A stretch of 64,000 nt of DNA from Sinomonas atrocyanea (GTDB taxonomy: Bacteria > Actinomycetota > Actinomycetes > Actinomycetales > Micrococcaceae). The DNA is taken from assembly GCF_030812675.1 (NCBI RefSeq), contig NZ_JAUSTE010000004.1, positions 62,001 to 126,000 on the forward strand. Reading direction: 5' to 3'. Below, piece after piece: positions 44,079 through 52,607 of the stretch; position 1 is the stretch's first letter, and each line of letters starts with the position of its first letter. Position numbers and translations under genes: made by a program. The notes beneath the pieces are model-generated. The model was not told the DNA's origin. It was given only the letters and a program-made list of their open reading frames with translations, and did not search any database.

Positions 44079-44867
44079 ATGCCGCACACCCCAGCCCATG
44101 CCGCCGCGACCGCCCCGGCGATCGAGGCGGACGCCCTGTCCGTCCGCATCCGGCGCAGGCCCATCCTCCACGAGCTGGGCTTCACGGTCCCGGCCGGCCG
44201 GGTCACTGGGCTGCTCGGCCCATCGGGAAGCGGCAAGAGCACGCTCATGCGTTCCATCGTGGGAGTCCAGAAGCTCTGGAGGGGATCCCTGACCGTCCTC
44301 GGCAGGCCGGCCGGCTCGGCGCCCCTGCGCCACGTGATCGGCTACATGACGCAGGAGCCCAGCGTCTACCGGGACCTCACCGTGCTCGACAACGTCAAGT
44401 ACTTCGGGGCCCTCCACGGCAAGTCCGCCGCGGAGGCCCGCGCGGCAGTCGCCGCCGTCGGCCTCGCAGACCTCGCCCGGAGGCGCGCCGCGGACCTCTC
44501 CGGCGGCCAGTTCAGCAGGGTCTCGCTCGCCTGCGCCCTCGTCGGGGAGCCCCAGCTCCTCGTCCTCGACGAGCCCACAGTGGGACTCGACCCCGTGCTG
44601 CGTGTGGACCTGTGGGACCGGTTCAGGGCGCTCGCCGACAGCGGCGCGACCCTGCTGGTCTCCAGCCACGTCATGGAGGAGGCGGCGCGCTGCGACTCGC
44701 TCCTCCTGCTGCGGGAAGGGCGCCTCCTCGGCCAGCTCACCCCGGACGCCCTCCGCGGGCGCGGTGGGAGCAGCGACCTCGAGCAGGCGTTCCTCGGCAT
44801 CATCCGGGCCGACCTCGACCGGCAGGCGGCGGGCCTGCCGGTCCCGGCCAGGGAGCATGCGGCGTGA
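44079..44867 (+). CDS. ABC exporter ATP-binding protein
   Basis: This 262-residue ATPase is of the drug/ABC-2 export class. Walker A is GPSGSGKST near residue 50, the Q-loop region is GYMTQEPSVYRDLTV near 90, the signature is LSGGQFSRV near 143, Walker B is LLVLDEPTVGLDP near 162 and the H-loop is SSHVMEEA near 200. The ATG at 44079 has TGGAG 7 nt upstream. It overlaps the permease gene as GTGA. Confidence 0.93.
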   Translation: MPHTPAHAAATAPAIEADALSVRIRRRPILHELGFTVPAGRVTGLLGPSGSGKSTLMRSIVGVQKLWRGSLTVLGRPAGSAPLRHVIGYMTQEPSVYRDLTVLDNVKYFGALHGKSAAEARAAVAAVGLADLARRRAADLSGGQFSRVSLACALVGEPQLLVLDEPTVGLDPVLRVDLWDRFRALADSGATLLVSSHVMEEAARCDSLLLLREGRLLGQLTPDALRGRGGSSDLEQAFLGIIRADLDRQAAGLPVPAREHAA

Positions 44868-45619
44868 ACCCGCGGATGCTGTGGGCCACCACCGCGCGCG
44901 TGCTCAGGCAGCTCGGGCACGACCACCGCAGCCTCGCCATGATCGTCGTCGTCCCCTCGGCACTGCTCGCGATCGTGTACTGGCTCTACGAGAACGAGGC
45001 CCTCCCGCCCGGCGCGCCCCGCACATTCGACCGCGTGGGACTGATCATGCTCGCGATCTTCCCGTTCATCGTGATGTTCCTCATCACCTCCATCACGATG
45101 CTGCGGGAGCGCACCACCGGCACGCTCGAGCGGCTCATGACCACGCCGATCCACACGGGCGACCTCCTCTTCGGCTACGGGATCGCGTTCTCGCTCATGG
45201 CCGCCCTCCAGTCCGCGATCGCCACGGGGGTGGCCTACTGGGTGTTCCACCTGGACATCAGGGGCAACGGCGGCTTCGTGGTGCTCGTCGCCGTGGTCAA
45301 CGCCGTCCTCGGGGTGGCCCTCGGCCTGTTCTGCAGCGCCTTCGCCCGCACGGAGTTCCAGGCCGTCCAGTTCATGCCCGTCGTGGTGATCCCCCAGATC
45401 CTCCTGTGCGGGCTCTTCGTGCCGCGCGACCGCATGAACGACGTGTTCGAGGCCGTCTCCGACTGGATGCCGCTGACCTACTCGGTCAATGCGCTCCAGG
45501 AGATCGCCAAGAACACCGACCCCACCGGCACCATGTGGCGCGACTTCGGCATCATGGCCGCCATCGTGGTGGGACTGCTCGTCCTGGCCTCGTTCACGCT
45601 GCCCCGGAAGAGCTCGTGA
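44864..45619 (+). CDS. ABC-2 type exporter permease
   Basis: This 251-residue membrane protein has six helices. It has the ABC-2 (DrrB/YhhJ-like) signature MLRERTTGTLERLMTTPI near residue 75 and the conserved block QFMPVVVIPQILLCGLFVPRDRM near 165, with MPLTYSVNALQEI after it. It overlaps the ATPase gene (GTGA) and the TetR gene (GTGA), so three products are made in step. It likely exports a toxic hydrophobic compound. The substrate is unknown. Confidence 0.93.
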   Translation: MNPRMLWATTARVLRQLGHDHRSLAMIVVVPSALLAIVYWLYENEALPPGAPRTFDRVGLIMLAIFPFIVMFLITSITMLRERTTGTLERLMTTPIHTGDLLFGYGIAFSLMAALQSAIATGVAYWVFHLDIRGNGGFVVLVAVVNAVLGVALGLFCSAFARTEFQAVQFMPVVVIPQILLCGLFVPRDRMNDVFEAVSDWMPLTYSVNALQEIAKNTDPTGTMWRDFGIMAAIVVGLLVLASFTLPRKSS

Positions 45620-46236
45620 GCACCCAGCGCCGCGGCCGGCCGGACGACGGCGGCGACCGCCGCACGCGGATCGTCGCCGCGGCCGGACGGCTCTTCGCCG
45701 AGCAGGGGTTCGATGCCGTGAGCCTGCGCCAGATCGCGCGGGAGGCCAACGTCGACCCCGCGCTCGTGCACCACTACTTCGACGGGAAGGAGGCGCTCTT
45801 CTCGGCCGCGGTGGCGCTGCCGGCAGACCCCGGAGACCTCCTCGCCGGGCTGTCCGCCTCCACGTCCGAGGGGCGCGGTCGGTACGTGGCGCACGCCGTC
45901 CTGACCCTCTGGGAAGGCCCGCAGCGCCGCGTGCTCGCGGCGTTCTTCCGCGCGACGATCGGCTCGGCCGCGCGGACACGGCTGCTCCGCGAGGTCGTGC
46001 GCCGCAGGATCCTCGTCCGGGTGGCCGAGGGCCTGCCGTATGACGAGGCCGAGCGGTCGCTGCGCGCGTCGCTGGCCGCGACCCAGGTGGTCGGGTTCCT
46101 CCTCGCCCGGTACATCGTCGAGCTCGAGCCGATCGCCTCACTGCCGGCCGAGCGTGCAGAGGAACTCCTCGCCCCGGCGCTCGAGCGCCACCTCACCGGC
46201 CCGCTGCCCGCGCCCAGGGGCGCGGCCTCGGCCTAG
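45616..46236 (+). CDS. TetR-family regulator of the ABC exporter
   Basis: This 206-residue protein has the TetR DNA-binding domain (RIVAAAGRLFAEQGFDAVSLRQIAREANVDPALVHHYF in parts, helix-turn-helix at about 35-60) and a helical C-terminal ligand domain (VVGFLLARYIVELEPIASL near 165-185). Start is GTG 45616, overlapping the permease stop. It probably binds the palindrome at 44035-44052 and is released by an exporter substrate. Its stop codon shares the CTAG at 46233-46236 with the opposing gene. Confidence 0.92.
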   Translation: MSTQRRGRPDDGGDRRTRIVAAAGRLFAEQGFDAVSLRQIAREANVDPALVHHYFDGKEALFSAAVALPADPGDLLAGLSASTSEGRGRYVAHAVLTLWEGPQRRVLAAFFRATIGSAARTRLLREVVRRRILVRVAEGLPYDEAERSLRASLAATQVVGFLLARYIVELEPIASLPAERAEELLAPALERHLTGPLPAPRGAASA

Positions 46237-46988
46237 AGCGGTAGCCGGGCCAGCGCCATGTCGATGTAGCCGCGGACCGTGGCCCCGGCGTCGTCCGCCT
46301 GCGCGTCGACGAGGAGGACCTCCACCACCACGGTCCCCTTGGCCGCGAGCGCCCGGACGACCCTGCGCTCCTGGGGCGTGCCGCCGCCGCTGTCCGGGAC
46401 CTGCGCCGTGGAGGTGACCATGACCGCGTCCTGGGCGTCGGCGCCCGGGTCCGCCGCGGCCGCCGCGACGGGCACCCGCCGGCCCCCCAGCGACGCCTGG
46501 AAGCGCCCGCACGCTGCGGCGGCCTTCTTCAGGGCGGCGACTTCTGCCACGGCATCCTCGGGCGTCGCCCGGCTCTTCAGCCCCACTGCGGTGTGCTGGG
46601 CGTGGCTGTCCGAGGGGGCGACCACGAGCGCGGCGGCGGCGCGGTCGAGGCCCGCGGGCGTGGACGGAGCGGTGAGGGCTGCGCACGCAGCCGGGGCAGC
46701 GTCCGCGAGCAGCCCGGGGACGGCGGCCTCCTTCTGGGCCGTGAGCTGCGGGGCGTCCAGGACCGAGCCGCCGAGCCTGAGCGCCGTCTTGGCCGCCGCG
46801 GCCGTCCCGACGAGTTCCTCCCCGGTGAAGCTGCGTTGCTCGCCGGAGGCGTTGAGCCCGGGGCCGCCCTGGCCCGAGGAGGGCGGGACCTGCACGCCGG
46901 CGCGGCAGGCCGCCAGGGCGCCGACGGCGAGGGCCGCGGAGACTGCCGCGAGCGCGCTGCGCCGCCACGGCGCTGACAGTGGACGCAC
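46233..46988 (-). CDS. Putative lipoprotein of unknown function
   Basis: This 251-residue protein starts at GTG 46988 (GGGGGAAG upstream). It has a basic start, one hydrophobic segment and a lipobox LAAC (AVGALAACRAG), so it is probably a lipoprotein. The mature part has SFTGEELVGTAAAAKTALRLGG, three further cysteines, and a C-terminal domain ending RGYIDMALARLPL. Its composition recalls PknH-sensor-like or LpqN-like exported proteins, but I cannot assign a family. Confidence 0.75.
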   Translation of the reverse strand: MRPLSAPWRRSALAAVSAALAVGALAACRAGVQVPPSSGQGGPGLNASGEQRSFTGEELVGTAAAAKTALRLGGSVLDAPQLTAQKEAAVPGLLADAAPAACAALTAPSTPAGLDRAAAALVVAPSDSHAQHTAVGLKSRATPEDAVAEVAALKKAAAACGRFQASLGGRRVPVAAAAADPGADAQDAVMVTSTAQVPDSGGGTPQERRVVRALAAKGTVVVEVLLVDAQADDAGATVRGYIDMALARLPL

Positions 46989-47020
46989 GTCTTCCCCCAA
47001 TGTCCGTTGCAGTGCGTGGT

Positions 47021-47908
47021 CTAGAACAGGACGGTCGCGAACGTGCCGACCTGCTCGAAGCCGACCCGGCGGTAGCTGGCCCGGGCGCGGTGGTTGTAGT
47101 CGTTGACGTAGAGGCTCACAATCGGGGCGGCGCGCCGGGCATGCTCGACGACGGCGGCCATGCCCCCGGGGCTGAGTCCCTCGCCGCGGTGCGCGGGCGC
47201 GACCCAGACTCCCTGGACCTGCGAGGCCGCCGGCGAGACGGAGCCGAGCTCGGCCTTGAACACGACCTCTCCGTCCGCCCCGAAGCGGGCGAACGAGTGG
47301 CCCTCCGCGATGAGCTGGCGCACCCGGCGGTAGTAGTTGTCGCTGCCGCCGGCCACCGGCGAGTAGCCCACCTCCTCCTCGAACATGGACACGCAGGCGG
47401 GCGCGAGGGCGTCGAAGTCCTCGAGGGTCGTGACCCGCACGAGCGGGTCGGCCGGGACGGCGGGCGCGCCGTCGATGGCCAGGAGGGGCTGGGCCCGGCG
47501 CACGTCCCGCGCCGGAGGCCCGGACAGCTCGGCGAAGATGGCAAGGGTGGCCTCGGCGGGGCCGAAGATGGAGGCGAACCGGCGGCGGGAGTGCCGGATC
47601 ACGTCGGCGTAGCCCCTGGCATGCTCGGCCGGGACCTGGACGGGGACGATGTTGGCGCCGAGCCAGCACGCGCTGGCAAGCCGCCCGTCACCGTCGAACG
47701 TCCCGACGATCTCCGCGCCGGTGCCCGTCTCGGCGGCGGTGCCGTACGCCTCGACGTGCGCGGCGACGAACACGTTCGCGACCGGGTCCACGGCCGCGAG
47801 CGCGGCGAGGGCCGGCGTGTCCTCGTCCGTGAGCCGGCGCACCGCCCTCGCGGCGGGGCGGCTACGAGACGGTGACCACGGGGCCGCCTTCGACAGCATC
47901 TTCGCCAC
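47021..47908 (-). CDS. DUF4081/GNAT-family N-acetyltransferase
   Basis: This protein of up to 295 residues has a DUF4081-type N-terminal domain ([32 protein letters not shown] in parts) and a C-terminal GNAT domain with the acetyl-CoA loop [19 protein letters not shown] near 232-250 and [19 protein letters not shown] near 270. Actinobacteria keep this gene after ispG. The first start (ATG 47908) overlaps ispG by 47 nt. GTG 47843 would avoid overlap and begin at VRRLTDED, but has a ribosome site only 2 nt away. The substrate is unknown. Confidence 0.85.
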   Translation of the reverse strand: MAKMLSKAAPWSPSRSRPAARAVRRLTDEDTPALAALAAVDPVANVFVAAHVEAYGTAAETGTGAEIVGTFDGDGRLASACWLGANIVPVQVPAEHARGYADVIRHSRRRFASIFGPAEATLAIFAELSGPPARDVRRAQPLLAIDGAPAVPADPLVRVTTLEDFDALAPACVSMFEEEVGYSPVAGGSDNYYRRVRQLIAEGHSFARFGADGEVVFKAELGSVSPAASQVQGVWVAPAHRGEGLSPGGMAAVVEHARRAAPIVSLYVNDYNHRARASYRRVGFEQVGTFATVLF

Positions 47909-49028
47909 CGGCCTCCCCCATCTCCTCGGCGATCTTCATCGCCTCTTCGATCAGAGTCTCCACGATCTGGCTCTCCGGGACGGTCTTGATGACCTCGCCC
48001 TTGACGAAGATCTGGCCCTTGCCGTTCCCGGAGGCGACCCCGAGGTCCGCCTCGCGCGCCTCACCGGGCCCGTTCACCACGCAGCCCATGACGGCGACGC
48101 GGAGCGGGACCTCCATGCCCTCCAGCCCGGCGGTGACCTCCTCGGCGAGCGTGTACACGTCCACCTGGGCGCGGCCGCACGAGGGGCAGGAGACGATCTC
48201 GAGCTTGCGGGGCCGCAGGTTCAGCGACTGCAGGATCTGGATCCCGACCTTGACCTCCTCCACGGGCGGGGCCGAGAGGGAGACGCGGATCGTGTCCCCG
48301 ATGCCCTGGGAGAGCAGGGCCCCGAACGCGGTGGCGGACTTGATGGTGCCCTGGAACGCCGGGCCGGCCTCAGTCACGCCGAGGTGCAGCGGCCAGTCGC
48401 CCCGCTCGGCGAGCAGCTCGTAGGCGCGGACCATGACCACGGGGTCGTTGTGCTTGACGGAGATCTTGAAGTCGTGGAAGTCGTGCTCCTCGAAGAGGCT
48501 GGCCTCCCACAGGGCGCTCTCCACGAGGGCCTCCGGGGTGGCCTTGCCGTACTTCTGCAGCAGGCGGGGATCCAGCGAACCGGCGTTGACGCCGATCCGG
48601 AGCGAGGTGCCGTGGTCCTTGGCGGCCTGGGCGATCTCCTTGACCTGGTCGTCGAACTTGCGGATGTTGCCGGGGTTCACGCGGACGGCGGCGCACCCGG
48701 CCTCGATGGCGGCGAAGACGTACTTGGGCTGGAAGTGGATGTCCGCAATCACGGGGATCTGGGACTTCTTCGCGATGATCGGCAGGGCCTCGGCATCGTC
48801 CGCGGACGGGCACGCAACGCGGACGATGTCGCAGCCGGCGGCCGTGAGCTCCGCGATCTGCTGGAGCGTGGCATTGATGTCCGTGGTCGGAGTGGTGGTC
48901 ATCGACTGGACGCTGATCGGCGAGTCGGAGCCGACGCCGACCGAGCCCACCCTGATCTGCCGGGTCTTGCGCCGGGGCGCGAGGACTGGCGGCGGGGCTG
49001 CTGGCATTCCGAGGCTGACCGAGGTCAC
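47862..49028 (-). CDS. ispG: 4-hydroxy-3-methylbut-2-enyl-diphosphate synthase
   Basis: IspG reduces methylerythritol cyclodiphosphate to HMBPP in the MEP isoprenoid pathway, using a 4Fe-4S cluster. The 388-residue protein begins with [22 protein letters not shown] and a TIM-barrel ([19 protein letters not shown]). The cluster ligands are Cys in SCPSCGR (near 280) and [12 protein letters not shown] (near 315), with a conserved Glu after. GTG start with AGGAG 8 nt upstream. dxr, an earlier MEP enzyme, lies two genes upstream. Confidence 0.97.
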   Translation of the reverse strand: MTSVSLGMPAAPPPVLAPRRKTRQIRVGSVGVGSDSPISVQSMTTTPTTDINATLQQIAELTAAGCDIVRVACPSADDAEALPIIAKKSQIPVIADIHFQPKYVFAAIEAGCAAVRVNPGNIRKFDDQVKEIAQAAKDHGTSLRIGVNAGSLDPRLLQKYGKATPEALVESALWEASLFEEHDFHDFKISVKHNDPVVMVRAYELLAERGDWPLHLGVTEAGPAFQGTIKSATAFGALLSQGIGDTIRVSLSAPPVEEVKVGIQILQSLNLRPRKLEIVSCPSCGRAQVDVYTLAEEVTAGLEGMEVPLRVAVMGCVVNGPGEAREADLGVASGNGKGQIFVKGEVIKTVPESQIVETLIEEAMKIAEEMGEAGGEDAVEGGPVVTVS

Positions 49029-49084
49029 TGGTGCTCCTTTGGGTACTGCTGGGTGGTTTCAGGGCCGGCGGGGCCGGCGGCCGG

Positions 49085-49387
49085 TCAGACCGTTGCGGCG
49101 TCGGCGAGGCGGCCGATGATCGGGTTCCACGGCGTGGCGACCGTTTCCGCGATGAGGGACGCGTGGGCGAACGGATCGTCGGCGAGCACGGCGTCCAAGG
49201 CGGCGCGGTCCTCGGCCCGGAAGATGAGCAGGGCCTTCGCGCCGCCCTCGTAGGGGCCGCTCGCGAGGAGGTCGCCGGACTCGGCCCGCTCGCGCAGCCA
49301 CGCGCGGTGGTCGGGGCGCACCTCGTCGAGGCGGGCGGCCCCCTCCGGCGCGGACACGTAGCGGTATTCGACGGCGAAGACAGTCAT
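49085..49387 (-). CDS. YciI-family protein
   Basis: This 100-residue YciI-like ferredoxin-fold protein has the conserved His-Asp type site in DEVRPDHRAWL near residue 25 and SGPYEGGAKALLIFRAED near 43. The fold often forms dimers with a small active pocket, and its reaction here is unknown. TAGTCT 6 nt before the ATG predicts a leaderless start, so it is transcribed apart from rseP although only about 40 nt separate them. Confidence 0.88.
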   Translation of the reverse strand: MTVFAVEYRYVSAPEGAARLDEVRPDHRAWLRERAESGDLLASGPYEGGAKALLIFRAEDRAALDAVLADDPFAHASLIAETVATPWNPIIGRLADAATV

Positions 49388-49393
49388 GGGTCC

Positions 49394-49399
49394 AGACTA
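49394..49399 (-). promoter_or_regulatory. -10 hexamer of leaderless yciI-like gene
   Basis: TAGTCT on the minus strand ends 6 nt before ATG 49387, with no ribosome site in between. Confidence 0.55.
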
Positions 49400-49427
49400 T
49401 CTCCCTCGCGGCCGGTGCCGCTGAACG

Positions 49428-50762
49428 TCATCCGAAGAGGTTGACGGGCTTGACGATGTCCGCATAGATCAGCAGCGCGCTCATGACGAGCAGGACGCTG
49501 GCCACCACATAGGTCAGGGGCAGGAGCTTGGCGATGTCGAACGGGCCGGGGTCCGGGCGCCGGCGCCAGGCCGCCACGCGGCGCCGGACGCCCTCGTAGA
49601 GCGCGCCCGCCACGTGCCCGCCGTCGAGCGGCAGGAGCGGGACGAGGTTGAAGACGGCGAGGGCGAGGTTGACGCCGGCGAGGATGCCCACGAGCGTCGC
49701 GATCCGCGCCTGGAGCGGGACGTCCTCCATCGAGGCTACCTCGCCGGCGACCCGGCCGACGCCGACGACGCTGATGGGGCCGTTCGGGTCGCGGGGGGCG
49801 CTGCTGAACGCCGCCTGCCCCACCGCGACGACCCGGGCGGGCAGGTTGACGACGACGCCGGTCACCTGGGCGATGTTCTCGCCCACCGCGGGGAGGACGC
49901 TCGAGGCGGGCTGGGGCACGAGGCCCTGGCGCGGCCCGATGCCGAGGAAGCCTGCCTGGGTGGTCTGGTAGGTGCCGTCCGCGTTCTTCACCGGCTGGCC
50001 GTCGGCGCCGAGGACCGGCCGCTGGCTCAGCACCGGGGTGACCTTCGTGGTGACCTCGGCGTCGCCGCGCCTGACCGTCACCTGGACCTCGTGTCCGGCG
50101 GAGGCGCGGATCCAGGCGGTGAGCTGGTCCCAGCCGGTCACGGGCCTGCCGTCGAACGCCACGATGGTGTCCCCCGGCTGGAACCCGGCCGCCGCGGCCG
50201 GCGTCTTGGTGCACGTCGCCGGATCCGTGTTCTGGCTCCCGCTGCCCGGGGTGACCATGCACGCGGAGACGCTGGCGATCTGGGTGGTGGGCTGCGGCGT
50301 CCCGAACCCCATGAGCAGGATCGCGGTGCAGAGGATCCCGAGGATGATGTTCATCGCGGGGCCGCCGAGCATGATCACGGCCTTCTTCCAGACGGGCAGC
50401 TGGTAGAACAGCCGCCCATGGTCCTCGGGCCGGACCTCCTCGTGCGCCTGGTCGCGGGCCGCCTCGGCGAGGCTCTGGAACATGCCGGTGCTCGACTGCC
50501 GCACCGAGCCGTCCGTCGCGTTGGGCGGGTACATCCCCACCATCGCGACGTAGCCGCCGAGCGGGAGTGCCTTGACGCCGTACTCGGTCTCGCCGCGCCG
50601 GAACGAGAACAGGGTGGGCCCGAAGCCGATCATGTACCGGGTGACCCGGACCTTGAACAGCTTGGCCGGCAGGAGGTGGCCCACCTCGTGCAGGGCGATG
50701 GATACGGCGATGCCGACGGCGACGAAGACGACGCCGAGGACGAACAGGACAGTGGGGTTCAC
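49428..50762 (-). CDS. rseP: Site-2 intramembrane zinc protease, RseP type
   Basis: This membrane metalloprotease cleaves anti-sigma factors or other transmembrane proteins. The 444-residue protein has HEVGH (HExxH) in the first helix near residue 26, a helix with FGPTLFSFRRGETEYG after it, and a PDZ domain at about 185-290 (AGFQPGDTIVAFDGRPV). The C-terminal helix has NLVPLLPLDGGHVAGALYEG, whose Asp is the third zinc ligand. The GTG has AGGAGA upstream and lies just after dxr. The dxr-rseP-ispG order is standard in actinobacteria. Confidence 0.95.
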   Translation of the reverse strand: MNPTVLFVLGVVFVAVGIAVSIALHEVGHLLPAKLFKVRVTRYMIGFGPTLFSFRRGETEYGVKALPLGGYVAMVGMYPPNATDGSVRQSSTGMFQSLAEAARDQAHEEVRPEDHGRLFYQLPVWKKAVIMLGGPAMNIILGILCTAILLMGFGTPQPTTQIASVSACMVTPGSGSQNTDPATCTKTPAAAAGFQPGDTIVAFDGRPVTGWDQLTAWIRASAGHEVQVTVRRGDAEVTTKVTPVLSQRPVLGADGQPVKNADGTYQTTQAGFLGIGPRQGLVPQPASSVLPAVGENIAQVTGVVVNLPARVVAVGQAAFSSAPRDPNGPISVVGVGRVAGEVASMEDVPLQARIATLVGILAGVNLALAVFNLVPLLPLDGGHVAGALYEGVRRRVAAWRRRPDPGPFDIAKLLPLTYVVASVLLVMSALLIYADIVKPVNLFG

Positions 50763-50774
50763 GCTGGAGATCTC

Positions 50775-52004
50775 CTAAGGCTTCTGCGTTCCCAAACGCT
50801 CACCGGCCCGCGCACGTGCCCACTCCTCGGCGGCGAGCACGGAATCCACAGAGAGTTCCGAGGAACCGGCATGCTCCGCGAGCACTGCCTCTACCGTGTC
50901 GACGATGTCCAGGAACCCGATCCTGCCGGCATGGAAGGCCTCGACGGCCTCCTCGTTCGCGGCGTTGAACACGGCCGGGAAGGTCGTGCCCTGCTTCGCG
51001 GCGTCGCGGGCGATCTCCACGGCCGGGAAGGCACGGACGTCGAGCGGCTCGAACGTCCACGCCGCCGCCTGGGTGAAGTCGCAGGGGCGTGCCGCCCGCG
51101 GGACGCGGTCGGGCCAGCCGAGGCCCAGGGCGATCGGCAGCCGCATGTCCGGCGGGCTCGCCTGGGCGATGACCGAGCCGTCGGTGAACTGGACCATGGA
51201 GTGCACCACGGACTGGGGATGGACCACGACGTCGATCGCCTCGAGCGGGACGTCGAAGAGCAGGTGCGCCTCGATGAGCTCGAGGCCCTTGTTCACGAGC
51301 GTGGCGGAGTTGGTGGTGACTACCTTGCCCATGTCCCACGTGGGGTGGTTGAGCGCCTCGGCAGGGGTGACGCCCGCAAGCGAGGCCCGGTCCCGCCCGC
51401 GGAACGGGCCGCCGGAGGCGGTGAGGATGAGCTTCTCGACCTCGTTGGCGCGGCCGGCCCGCAGGCACTGGGCGATCGCGGAGTGCTCCGAGTCCACCGG
51501 GACGATCTGGCCGGGCCGGGCCGCGCCTGTCACGAGGGAGCCGCCCACGATCAGGCTCTCCTTGTTCGCGAGCGCGAGCGTGGCGCCGGAGGCGAGGGCG
51601 GCGAGGGTCGGCGCGAGTCCGATGCTCCCCGTGATGCCGTTGAGCACCACATCGGCGGGGCCGCCGGCCCCGCTCCACGCCGCGATGCGGGCCGAAGCGT
51701 CGGGGCCGGCGAGGAGCTCCGGCTCGTAGCCGGCCACGCCCTCGGCGGCCGCGGCCGAGCTGATCAGGGACCGCAGCTCGTCGACGCTCCCGGAGGCGAT
51801 GCCCACGGCCTCGGCGCGGGTGCGCACGGCCTGGCGGGCGAGGAGGCCGAGGTTGCCTCCGCCGGCGCTGAGGGCCAGGACGCGGAAGCGGTGGGGGGCG
51901 CCGTCGACCACCTCCAGCGCCTGGGTGCCGATGCTGCCGGTCGATCCGAGGATGACGACGGAGCGCTGGGCCTGCGGGTCCCTCTCGGTGCCGGAAGTGT
52001 GCAT
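50775..52004 (-). CDS. dxr: 1-deoxy-D-xylulose 5-phosphate reductoisomerase
   Basis: Dxr converts DXP to MEP with NADPH, the committed step of the MEP pathway. The 409-residue protein has the NADPH loop ILGSTGSIGTQALEVV near residue 20, LANKESLIVGG near 150, the metal site ASGGPFRGRDR near 195 and PTWDMGKVVTTNSATLVNKGLE near 220, then VVHPQSVVHSMVQF. The ATG has GGAGGG close upstream. It is likely co-transcribed with rseP. Confidence 0.97.
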   Translation of the reverse strand: MHTSGTERDPQAQRSVVILGSTGSIGTQALEVVDGAPHRFRVLALSAGGGNLGLLARQAVRTRAEAVGIASGSVDELRSLISSAAAAEGVAGYEPELLAGPDASARIAAWSGAGGPADVVLNGITGSIGLAPTLAALASGATLALANKESLIVGGSLVTGAARPGQIVPVDSEHSAIAQCLRAGRANEVEKLILTASGGPFRGRDRASLAGVTPAEALNHPTWDMGKVVTTNSATLVNKGLELIEAHLLFDVPLEAIDVVVHPQSVVHSMVQFTDGSVIAQASPPDMRLPIALGLGWPDRVPRAARPCDFTQAAAWTFEPLDVRAFPAVEIARDAAKQGTTFPAVFNAANEEAVEAFHAGRIGFLDIVDTVEAVLAEHAGSSELSVDSVLAAEEWARARAGERLGTQKP

Positions 52005-52134
52005 GCCCTCCAGTATTCCCTACGGCGCAGCCTCCCCTCTGCGGAAGGAGCAGGGCTCCGGCGCGGGCGAGGGGCGCAGGACCGGGGGCTCCCGGCACTC
52101 GCGCCGGCGGGGGCCGATGGGCGAGCATGGGACC

Positions 52135-52593
52135 ATGACTGAGATCAGCGTCAGCGACCTGCCCGAGCAGCCGACCGCCGTGGTGCGCGCCACCGTGAAG
52201 ATGGACGAGCTGCGGAGCTTCTTCGACGGAGTGTTCGGCACGGTGGTCGCGGCCGTCCAGGACCAGGGCGGCCGCGTCGCCGGACCGCCGTTCGCGATGT
52301 ACCACGGCATGCCGGGCGAGACCATCGACGTCGAGGCGGGCTTCCCGGTGGCGGGGACGTTCTCCGGCACCGGCGAGGTCACGGCCAGCGTCCTGCCGGG
52401 CGGGCGGACGGTGCACGCCCTGCACGTGGGCCCCTACGAGTCCCTGCCGGAGACGTACCAGCAGGTGACCGGGTGGATGCGGGAGCAGGGCCTCGCCCCG
52501 GGGGCGAGCATGTGGGAGGTCTACATGAGCGACCCGAACGCCGAGCCGGACCCGGCGACGTGGCGGACCGAGCTGTTCTGGCCCGCAAGCTAG
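52135..52593 (+). CDS. GyrI-like small-molecule-binding protein
   Basis: This 152-residue protein is a stand-alone GyrI-like / AraC effector-binding domain: ISVSDLPEQPTAVVRATVKMDEL, PPFAMYHGMPGETIDVEAGFPV, and GGRTVHALHVGPYESLPETYQQV near 85-105, with the conserved Glu before TELFWP at the end. Such domains bind small hydrophobic or cationic ligands, and some hydrolyse them. The ATG follows GAGCAT by 6 nt, with no ribosome site. It is divergent from dxr and convergent with the acyl-CoA operon. Confidence 0.85.
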   Translation: MTEISVSDLPEQPTAVVRATVKMDELRSFFDGVFGTVVAAVQDQGGRVAGPPFAMYHGMPGETIDVEAGFPVAGTFSGTGEVTASVLPGGRTVHALHVGPYESLPETYQQVTGWMREQGLAPGASMWEVYMSDPNAEPDPATWRTELFWPAS

Positions 52594-52607
52594 GGTTTCG
52601 GCTCCGC

